A DNA stretch of 35,112 nucleotides, taken from NCBI GenBank assembly GCA_900551585.1, contig URWU01000002.1:1-35112 (forward strand), in the 5' to 3' direction. This document shows, in pieces, positions 29,846-35,112 of this stretch. The position numbers were made by a program, and so were the translations under genes. The stretch comes from an uncultured Alphaproteobacteria bacterium (GTDB lineage: Bacteria > Pseudomonadota > Alphaproteobacteria > RF32 > CAG-239). The notes beneath the pieces were generated by a model. The model searched no databases. It was not told where the DNA came from and saw only the letters and a program-made list of their open reading frames with translations. Every line of letters begins with the position of its first letter. Within the stretch, counting starts at the first letter, position 1.

Positions 29846-29886
29846 AAAACAGCCTGACACATTGTGTGTCGGGCTGTTTGGTTTTT
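29846..29886 (+). terminator. Rho-independent terminator
   Basis: AAACAGCCTGACACA pairs with TGTGTCGGGCTGTTT (15 pairs, one G-U), loop TTG, followed by a T-rich tail. Confidence 0.92.
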
Positions 29887-29942
29887 AAATTGTTTTAATC
29901 CTTAAGACGTGGTATACTTTTTCTCAAGAGAGAGAGGACAAA

Positions 29943-31109
29943 ATGCCTTTGGATTATGAAAAAATTTATGAAGATAATCTCGATTTTATTTGTGATACTT
30001 TTTATCACCAGATGAAAGTTGATAAGGCTTATGGGCAATATCTCGAACAGACGGGACAGCAATCTTCTCAGACATCACTCAGAAGCTATTTCGACCATGA
30101 GGCAGAAAGCAGGTTAAAAGAGCTTAAAAATATTCCCGGTAATGAGTCAAACGGCACTTCCAAGAAAGATACTTGGAAAATAATCTCTTATTTTCGTAAA
30201 GAAGACATCTATATGACGGATAAAAAAACTTTTCAAAAGTTTAAGACAATCTCCACGGAAGAAAAAGCTCAAATGGAAACTTTCATTGCCAATCCTGCTA
30301 ACCAAAAAGCTTTAGAGAATATTTTCAAAATTAATTTTTCAGCCGATTTTTGCACCAATATGTATCACCGCAGTCGTATCAATCAAAGGTTTGATGCTAT
30401 CAAAGGTTTTGAAAAATCTGAGTTTATTCCCAGCCTTGACAAAGGAAACTGCACCAAAGGTTTAACGTTAAGCCTGTGCGAGGTCTTGGAAAAACACGGT
30501 GCTTTAACGGGTGACTTTCTCCGCGACAAAGAAACTTGGGCGCACCCTGCGGGCGTTTTTGAGATGGTAAATCGCAAACTGGGGAGAAACACTGCTCCTC
30601 CTGAAAATATGCCGTTAGGCGACTGTCTGGCGCAGAATGAATTTGGCAAAGGAACCATTTTTATTATTAATAATCATCATGCCATGCTCTATACCGGAGA
30701 AAAGAATGAGCAGGGGGAGCCGCTGTTTCACGGTTATAGCCCGGAAGCAACGGATTATCCGCTAAAGTTGGATAAACCTGTTTATGCGATAGATATTCCG
30801 GCCTTGGTTCAAAAGCAATGCGGCGAAAACGCTGCTCAGGTGATTGATGAATATGTGTCCGGCGTAAAAAATGATATCCAATCAATTGACTTGCTGCAGA
30901 TATTTAAACAAAGATTAGCTCAGTTGCAGGCAATACCTGCAAAAAAAAAGTTTGATGCGAAACAGCATTTGGCATATTGCCAAACGATGATTACGGCGAG
31001 GCAGTGCCCGATAGAAATAACCCAACAGAATAAAGGCAGATTAACTTATGCGCCGCAGCAAAATATAGCTTTTCAGTCTGCTTTGAAAGACAAAAATCAA
31101 AACAGCTAA
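29943..31109 (+). CDS. Hypothetical protein with Cys/His hydrolase-like motifs
   Basis: 388 residues, no signal peptide or membrane segment. Residues about 1-150 are helical and charged. Then come KGNCTKGLTLSLCEVL (Cys170, with Cys179), HPAGVF (His201), GTIFIINNHHAMLYTG (His245/His246) and HGYSPE (His263). A Cys at the start of a helix followed by a His at the start of a strand, HxAMLY-TG, is the arrangement of papain-like enzymes such as NlpC/P60 and some secreted effectors. The rest (about 270-388) is helical and basic. Function is inferred only from these motifs. GAGAGAGAGGAC lies before the ATG, a strong binding site. It is a single gene ending near the terminator at 31146. Confidence 0.5.
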   Translation: MPLDYEKIYEDNLDFICDTFYHQMKVDKAYGQYLEQTGQQSSQTSLRSYFDHEAESRLKELKNIPGNESNGTSKKDTWKIISYFRKEDIYMTDKKTFQKFKTISTEEKAQMETFIANPANQKALENIFKINFSADFCTNMYHRSRINQRFDAIKGFEKSEFIPSLDKGNCTKGLTLSLCEVLEKHGALTGDFLRDKETWAHPAGVFEMVNRKLGRNTAPPENMPLGDCLAQNEFGKGTIFIINNHHAMLYTGEKNEQGEPLFHGYSPEATDYPLKLDKPVYAIDIPALVQKQCGENAAQVIDEYVSGVKNDIQSIDLLQIFKQRLAQLQAIPAKKKFDAKQHLAYCQTMITARQCPIEITQQNKGRLTYAPQQNIAFQSALKDKNQNS

Positions 31110-31145
31110 GGCGGAAGTGGCGGCGATTTTACCCAAAGCCAATAA

Positions 31146-31173
31146 AAAAACCTGCACAAGGCAGGTCTTTTTC
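31146..31173. terminator. Bidirectional terminator next to tRNA-Pro
   Basis: ACCTGC pairs with GCAGGT, loop ACAAG. On the minus strand a run of T follows, four bases after the tRNA 3' end. Confidence 0.85.
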
Positions 31174-31177
31174 TATC

Positions 31178-31254
31178 TGGTCGGGACGAGAGGATTCGAA
31201 CCTCCGACATCTTGCACCCCATGCAAGCGCTCTACCAGGCTGAACTACGTCCCG
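31178..31254 (-). tRNA. tRNA-Pro (anticodon GGG)
   Basis: A 77-base clover-leaf on the minus strand: acceptor CGGGACG/CGTCCCG, D-arm TTCAGCCTGGTAGAGCG, anticodon arm CTTGC-ATGGGGT-GCAAG with U33 and GGG, T-arm GGAGG-TTCGAAT-CCTCT, discriminator A and encoded CCA. All stems are complete. Confidence 0.95.
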
Positions 31255-31283
31255 AAAGTAGATAAATTCAAAATAATTAGACA

Positions 31284-31300
31284 AGATGTCGACGACATCT
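31284..31300. repeat. Perfect 17-base palindrome upstream of tRNA-Pro
   Basis: AGATGTCG-A-CGACATCT. The left arm resembles the tRNA stretch AAGATGTCGG (variable loop), so it may be debris from a tRNA rearrangement or an operator. It lies between the tRNA and its broken copy. Confidence 0.6.
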
Positions 31301-31324
31301 AAGCTCATCTTCGGTTTACTTCAG

Positions 31325-31379
31325 TCCCATGCAAGCGCGAACTCGCAGCCAACGTTTGGCCAGGCTGAATGACGTCCCG
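31325..31379 (-). pseudogene. Broken tRNA-Pro copy
   Basis: On the minus strand, CGGGACG-TC-ATTCAGCCTGG matches the 5' 20 bases of the tRNA (one or two changes). It is then interrupted by about 21 unrelated bases (CCAAACGTTGGCTGCGAGTTC in place of the D-arm end, given here only in outline), then GCGCTTGCATGGG matches up to the anticodon. The 3' half is missing. It cannot fold as a tRNA. Confidence 0.7.
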
Positions 31380-31430
31380 AATGACAAGACACTATATAAA
31401 ACGTTCCGGTCTTAAATGCAAGAACTTTTT

Positions 31431-31979
31431 TCAATTATCCGGGCGTGTTTTAATCCAAACCCGATGTTCGCGTTTTCCGTCGATTTCAGACGGTTCGTCT
31501 TCTTCACCGCCCCATTCTTTCATAACCGAAGTCATTGCCCGATAAGAAGCCTCATTTTCAAACTCACAGGTCAACAGGGCTTTGTCGATTTTCAAGACAT
31601 TACGGGCATAGTCCAAAGCCAGCTTCAGGCCTCGTTTGACATATCCTTTGCGGCGTTCGGACGGAATAATTTGATAAGCGATGTGTCCGCCTCTTTTTTT
31701 CAGATAATCGTTTAATGAATGGCGGATATCAAATGAGCCGATATATTTTTCGCCCTCAATCAGCCATAAAGATGTTGCGGCAACAAAACCTTCCGGAATA
31801 TTAAGGCCCAGACGCGTATTTTCCGTTTCTTCAAAATAAGCTGCAAAATCATTTTCAGCGGCAGCCAGCAATTTTTCAACGCAATATAAATCAAACGGTG
31901 ACGGATTTTGCAGATATTCAACAATTCCCGCCTTGACAGAGTCGAGATAAGCCTTATCAGGCAGCACAAGTTTCAGCAT
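31431..31979 (-). CDS. GNAT-family N-acetyltransferase
   Basis: 182 residues from the ATG at 31979, set by GGAGG five bases upstream. The GNAT core (about 70-160) has the acetyl-CoA loop IPSERRKGYVKRGLKLALDYA (motif A, RRKGYV, in part), the preceding strand HIAYQI and the following KALLTCEFENEASYRAM. An N-terminal helical region (about 1-65) matches GNAT proteins with TIGR-type small-molecule substrates. The substrate is unknown. The first 23 bases overlap the end of the upstream membrane-protein gene, so translation is coupled. Confidence 0.82.
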   Translation of the reverse strand: MLKLVLPDKAYLDSVKAGIVEYLQNPSPFDLYCVEKLLAAAENDFAAYFEETENTRLGLNIPEGFVAATSLWLIEGEKYIGSFDIRHSLNDYLKKRGGHIAYQIIPSERRKGYVKRGLKLALDYARNVLKIDKALLTCEFENEASYRAMTSVMKEWGGEEDEPSEIDGKREHRVWIKTRPDN

Positions 31980-32421
31980 TTTTGCCTCCGGAAAGTTTTT
32001 GATAATCTGCCGCAAACAGCCAGACAGTCATAATCATAAAAGTAATTGTCGTAACCAATCCCAAAAGAACCAGAATACCGTAAAAATTGCGCTGTATCAG
32101 CCGATAGACTATAATTTCATGCAGCAAAAGCGAGCCGGATAAAATGATGACGCTGAGAAAAGGCAGCCAGATTGTAGCTTTTGAAAGCTGCAATGTTTTT
32201 TTGATTGTCAGCTGCAATAAGCCGAGCCCGAGTTCATAAATTCCCCACAGAAAGATAAACAAAAGCTGCATGCCGCAGGCTTCATACCACGGAAAAATCG
32301 GAAACCACGAACTGTAAACATACAAACATTGGGCAAAGCCGAATAACATTGCCAAAGTCAGTAAAATCCAGAAAATTTTAGCAGCCGCAAATTTTTTGCC
32401 GCCCTTGAAAAATGCAATCAT
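31957..32421 (-). CDS. Four-helix membrane protein, unknown
   Basis: 154 residues with about four hydrophobic segments: residues about 15-34, 46-66, 79-99 and 112-136. Loops are rich in Trp/Tyr/Phe. The C-terminus is SGGKNAETCAA. There is no signal-peptide cleavage site; it is an inner-membrane protein. No family was recognised. The gene overlaps the GNAT gene by 23 bases and is the first of a two-gene operon. A direct functional link between the two is possible but not shown. Confidence 0.7.
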   Translation of the reverse strand: MIAFFKGGKKFAAAKIFWILLTLAMLFGFAQCLYVYSSWFPIFPWYEACGMQLLFIFLWGIYELGLGLLQLTIKKTLQLSKATIWLPFLSVIILSGSLLLHEIIVYRLIQRNFYGILVLLGLVTTITFMIMTVWLFAADYQKLSGGKNAETCAA

Positions 32422-32518
32422 TTTTTATCACTCCCAGCCCTTACCATAGCAAAAGAGCCTTAAAATACAACTATTGTTTTTTATCTGTTTATTTTATAAG
32501 ATAGCGGAGGGGAAAAAT

Positions 32519-33067
32519 ATGAAATTAAGTGAAAAGTTAGTCGGTTCAAAAGTGATTTTAGAACGCCCGCGTCCGGATAAGGCGCAGGCGAAAACGATTT
32601 TTGCCCATATTGAAATCAGCAAAGCCTCAATGCGCCCGTGGCTCGACTGGGTCGATAAGGTCAAAACGGCTGATGACCGGTTGAAGTTTTTGCAATATGT
32701 TGATGAGTGCTGGGAGCAGGGAAAAGAATTTTCATACAGCATTTATCGCCGCGATAATCAAACTTATGCCGGGCATATTTCTGTTGTGAATCTTGATTTT
32801 GACAAGATGAGTGCCAAGTTTGGCTATTGGCTGTCTGATGTTGCTGTTGGGTTTGGCTTTATGCGCGAAGCCGTCAGCCTCTTGGAAACAGAATTAAAAA
32901 CCCGCGGGTTTAAGGAAGTGATTATTGAGGCAGATGAAGAAAACATGCGTTCAAATAATGTGCCTAAAGCCTTGGGCTATCAATTGGACAAAGACCGCTG
33001 CGGCAGTCAGTATTCTGCTCTTCAGAACCGTCTGCGCCGGATTAATTTTTATATAAAACGGCTATAA
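32519..33067 (+). CDS. RimJ/RimL-type GNAT acetyltransferase
   Basis: 182 residues from the ATG at 32519, chosen by the strong site GGAGGGG at six bases; an upstream in-frame TTG was rejected. Features: the RimJ/RimL start VILERPRPDKAQ, RPWLDWVD, the acetyl-CoA region FGYWLSDVAVGFGFMREAV (in part), and VIIEADEENMRSNNVPKALGY, the conserved end of the family. The typical Q/RxxGxA loop is replaced by AVGFGFMREA. These enzymes acetylate protein N-termini, antibiotics or small amines; the substrate is unknown. It ends at the hairpin at 33066-33098. Confidence 0.86.
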   Translation: MKLSEKLVGSKVILERPRPDKAQAKTIFAHIEISKASMRPWLDWVDKVKTADDRLKFLQYVDECWEQGKEFSYSIYRRDNQTYAGHISVVNLDFDKMSAKFGYWLSDVAVGFGFMREAVSLLETELKTRGFKEVIIEADEENMRSNNVPKALGYQLDKDRCGSQYSALQNRLRRINFYIKRL

Positions 33068-33098
33068 AAAAATCCCTGCGGTTAAGCAGGGATTTTTT
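33066..33098. terminator. Bidirectional terminator
   Basis: AAAAAATCCCTGC pairs with GCAGGGATTTTTT, loop GGTTAA. It serves the RimJ/RimL-like gene and cspA (ends 33115, minus). Confidence 0.93.
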
Positions 33099-33114
33099 CT
33101 GAAATGAATTAAGC

Positions 33115-33318
33115 TTAAGCTTTTTTCAAGTTACCGGCAGAAGTTTTGCCTTTTTCGGTAATCAGGTCATAAGAAACTTTTTCATTTTCATTCAAAGATC
33201 TGAAACCGGCTTTTTCAACAGCAGAAATGTGAACAAAAATGTCCGCGCCGCCGTTATCCGGGCAAATAAATCCAAAACCTTTAGTGGGGTTAAACCATTT
33301 TACGGTACCTGTAGCCAT
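33115..33318 (-). CDS. Cold-shock protein CspA-like
   Basis: 67 residues, standard size. MATGTVKWFNPTKGFGFI at the start holds RNP1 (KGFGFI), and DIFVHISAV is RNP2. The fold is a five-stranded OB domain that binds single-stranded RNA or DNA and acts as an RNA chaperone in the cold. AAGGA lies at eight bases. The upstream region (33319-33526) is A/T-rich and has a hairpin at 33358-33372, possibly a folded 5' leader as in other csp genes. Confidence 0.95.
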   Translation of the reverse strand: MATGTVKWFNPTKGFGFICPDNGGADIFVHISAVEKAGFRSLNENEKVSYDLITEKGKTSAGNLKKA

Positions 33319-33357
33319 TTTGATAATCCTTTACAAAGAAACAGGTTAATACAAATT

Positions 33358-33372
33358 GAGGCACATTGCCTC
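33358..33372 (-). promoter_or_regulatory. Hairpin in the cspA leader
   Basis: GAGGCA-ATG-TGCCTC on the minus strand, a perfect 6-pair stem 40 bases upstream of the start codon. The stretch 33373-33526 beyond holds nothing I can call. Confidence 0.5.
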
Positions 33373-33526
33373 GTTATAAACTAGAAAATGTGGGAATTAA
33401 TGTTTCTTAATGTAAAGATAAAATCAATAAATCGAGAACTACTCTTAAACCACAGAGCTTAGTTATAATTTCTATATAACCCCTTTTTACCTTAATTACA
33501 AGCTATATTTAAATTATTTATTTTGA

Positions 33527-33832
33527 CTACTGCGCAATCCGTTATTAAAACCGGGGCAAAGCGTTCCGGAGGTCAAAGCTTTTTGGTGCGATGAAGATAA
33601 GATTCCATTTGAGCATATGCGTGACAATGACTGTGATTGGTTTAAGCTTTATAAGGAAAACGGCTATGTCAATAATCCGGTGTATATTCGCGAAAAAAAC
33701 AAAATGACCGGCAGTCTGGCACCTTGGCAGGTTGAGGAAGCCCAAAAAGAAAATGAAGTCTATGAGACTGAACAAATGCTGTGGGTCAAATTTCCCCGTT
33801 TGGCTGAAAAGTGGAGTCGTTACGAGCGCTGA
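33527..33832 (+). pseudogene. Fragment of a possible NUDIX-like protein
   Basis: The frame is open from 33527 without a start; the first ATG is at 33617 (71 residues). Residues EVKAFWCDEDKIPFEHMRDN, DWFKLY resemble the C-terminal end of MTH1-type NUDIX hydrolases (..F....IPF..M..DD.YW.P). The NUDIX box itself is absent, so if the family call is right the gene is truncated. It could also be a short unknown protein starting at 33617, without a good binding site. It converges with the DUF488 gene and overlaps its end by 13 bases. Confidence 0.35.
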
Positions 33833-34182
33833 GCTTCTTCTTGCAAATATTCTTTTAAGACAATGGCGTGATTATGTTCGGTGTCTTTGGCGGCATAAAC
33901 CAGCGTTACCAGCGGATGTTTTTCCAAAGCCTCCAGCACCTCTTTGACACTGACGGCATTAGCGTCCAATTCATGCATATATTCTTCCTTAAACTCGCCA
34001 AAACGCTCGGGAACATGCCCAAACCATTCTCTGAGCTTGGTTGACGGTGCAATATCTTTATCCCACCAGTCAATGGCTGCTTCTTCTTTACTAACGCCGC
34101 GCGGCCAGATTCTGTCCACCAAAATCCGGTAGCCGTCATTTTTCTCCGGTTGTTCATAAACGCGTTTGATTTTAATCTCCAT
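33820..34182 (-). CDS. DUF488-family protein (YeaO-like)
   Basis: 120 residues from the ATG at 34182, chosen because AGGAG is at seven bases; longer versions start in non-coding sequence. Features: RILVDRIWPRGVSKEEA, then WWDKDIAPSTKLREWFGH, RFGEFKEEYMHEL and TLVYAAKDTEHNHAIVLKEYL, all typical of the small DUF488/YeaO family. The function is not established; the conserved Arg, Trp and His residues suggest a hydrolase-like or binding pocket. It is cytoplasmic and monocistronic. Confidence 0.88.
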   Translation of the reverse strand: MEIKIKRVYEQPEKNDGYRILVDRIWPRGVSKEEAAIDWWDKDIAPSTKLREWFGHVPERFGEFKEEYMHELDANAVSVKEVLEALEKHPLVTLVYAAKDTEHNHAIVLKEYLQEEAQRS

Positions 34183-34284
34183 GACATATCTCCTCAACTG
34201 TTTAGAGAATATATAAAACTGTTTATAGATATTTAAAGCGCCGTCAAAATGACTACATAAAAGGACAAAAGAAGGAGAAGTTTT

Positions 34285-34965
34285 ATGTTTGGACGCCATC
34301 GTTATTTTTTTCATCACAGCCGCGTAAAAGAATTTTTCAGCCGCAGCTGGGATTTTTTAACCAGTAAAACCGGGGCTTTTCTGATTGGTATTTCTGCCAT
34401 TTTGGTTGGAAGCTATCAATTTTATATCAATAAACCGATTTTAGAATATGTTGCCGTAACAAATAATGTCATTTCTTCCAATAATGACAATGATTTCAAA
34501 GTGATTGTCAAATCGCAGGAATACAAAGACCTGTATCAAACCAATGTCACGCTGATAAACAACGGCGAGCAGGCTCTTGCCGGCAGCGATGTCTCAAAAA
34601 TCGGCCATGATCCGATAAGGATTGTCGTTCCCAAAGATGCCGGCATGACCCATTTCACGATTGATAAAAATCAGACCTCTCCGGCGGTAACGGCCAATTT
34701 ACAGGAAATTGAAAATTCAATCGTCATTACCTTTGATTTCCTCAACCCCGGCAATCAGATAACAACCACCATTTTGCACAAGAATAATGTCGGCGGTTTC
34801 AAAATTGTCGGCTCGGCGGTAAATGTCAATGAAATTACGCCGGCTTGGAGCGAACATGATATTTTAACCTCAATCATAGCTGCTTTGTCTCTGGCCAGTA
34901 TTTTGCTTCTGGCTAACGTTCTGGCCCGTTCACAGAAAAAACACCGCCATTTAAACAGGCTTTGA
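34285..34965 (+). CDS. Bitopic membrane protein, 226 residues
   Basis: Two transmembrane segments (residues about 27-46 and 190-212) flank a strand-rich domain of about 140 residues (VTNNVISSNNDNDFKVIVKSQ..., VTANLQEIENSIVITFDFLNPG, given in part). The domain should lie on the outer side, with a His/Arg-rich N-terminus and a basic C-terminus (RSQKKHRHLNRL) inside. No family was recognised. AAGGAGAAG lies four to seven bases before the ATG. It is transcribed alone or with the partial gene that follows. Confidence 0.7.
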   Translation: MFGRHRYFFHHSRVKEFFSRSWDFLTSKTGAFLIGISAILVGSYQFYINKPILEYVAVTNNVISSNNDNDFKVIVKSQEYKDLYQTNVTLINNGEQALAGSDVSKIGHDPIRIVVPKDAGMTHFTIDKNQTSPAVTANLQEIENSIVITFDFLNPGNQITTTILHKNNVGGFKIVGSAVNVNEITPAWSEHDILTSIIAALSLASILLLANVLARSQKKHRHLNRL

Positions 34966-35020
34966 CATTTTTTAACACTGCTTTTAGACTATAAAAAAAC
35001 ATTTTTTTTAAGAGTTAGAA

Positions 35021-35112
35021 ATGCAGCAAAAAATTTTCAAACCTGATTATTCGCACGGATTGGTGAATTTAAGCAATTCGCTGGCGGTTCACTTCGGCTT
35101 CTGTCTCTTATA
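35021..35112 (+). CDS. Start of a phosphodiesterase/alkaline-phosphatase-superfamily-like gene, cut by the contig end
   Basis: Only the first 26-30 codons are present (MQQKIFKPDYSHGLVNLSNS then AVHFG). The pattern PDY..GLVNL.NS....HFG resembles the start of alkaline-phosphatase-superfamily proteins in gut bacteria. The true sequence ends at 35100; the last 12 bases are adapter. Confidence 0.35.
   Translation, partial: MQQKIFKPDYSHGLVNLSNSLAVHFGFCLL
35101..35112. other. Sequencing-adapter remnant (Nextera/Tn5)
   Basis: CTGTCTCTTATA is identical to the first 12 bases of the Nextera transposase adapter. It sits exactly at the window end, so it is an assembly artefact and not part of the genome. 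Confidence 0.9.

Noticed and set aside
31117..31302. 61-codon frame on plus
   Set aside because: It runs through tRNA-Pro and its terminator, so it cannot be a real protein gene.
1..35112. CRISPR array or insertion sequence
   Set aside because: No spaced identical repeats, no cas, transposase or integrase-like protein was seen on either strand.

Overview
The window looks like one contig (or its end) from a moderate-GC, host- or gut-associated alphaproteobacterium that is not one of the well-studied genera. The best taxonomic evidence is the run DUF177 - rpmF - plsX - fabH - ihfA - merR-like regulator (23390-27177), a standard alphaproteobacterial order. RecG, Mfd, a BamE/OmlA lipoprotein and a DETD-type RhlE-like helicase fit the same picture. 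The species cannot be named from sequence alone. The last 12 bases (35101-35112) match the start of the Nextera/Tn5 adapter, so the right edge is a contig end with adapter read-through.

Layout. 1-4465 is accessory: two tandem paralogues with a C-type-lectin/DUF1566-like C-terminus, an EamA permease, small unknown proteins, a promoter-structured RNA-terminator-XRE gene unit (3236-3865) and a REP-like palindrome. 4473-6465 (minus) holds an Hsp20 chaperone operon and a CNNM/CBS membrane protein. 6584-8315 is a HAD phosphatase plus glycerol-1-phosphate dehydrogenase operon. 8408-10317 has a solenoid-repeat protein and an unknown protein, followed by an RNA helicase on minus (10493-11887). 12119-15330 is a cassette of three unknown genes, each behind the same promoter block; the last two are tandem paralogues that also share a terminator design. 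15349-22818 is DNA repair and envelope: recG (minus), then mfd, a TerB-like gene and an outer-membrane barrel gene in one operon. 22869-27177 is core envelope, ribosome and lipid synthesis. 27205-28445 (minus) is a flavodoxin/ferredoxin protein coupled to a DNA-deoxyinosine glycosylase. 28567-35112 is mixed: a membrane-anchored protein with a possible lysozyme-like domain, a candidate Cys/His hydrolase, tRNA-Pro(GGG) with a broken second copy, acetyltransferases, a cold-shock protein, a DUF488 protein, and a gene cut by the contig end.

How it works together. The core genes cover transcription-coupled repair and recombination (Mfd, RecG), fatty-acid and phospholipid initiation (PlsX, FabH) linked to ribosomal protein L32, outer-membrane assembly (BamE) and stress response (Hsp20, CspA, helicase). 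The accessory genes mostly have strong sigma70-like promoters, their own hairpin terminators, and A/T-rich leaders without a clear Shine-Dalgarno site. The most interesting signals are the hypervariable patch between conserved flanks in the lectin-like paralogues (180-263 versus 728-811), the structured RNA at 3268-3544, and the three-gene promoter family at 12119-14159. No reverse transcriptase, template repeat, integrase, CRISPR array or insertion sequence was seen.
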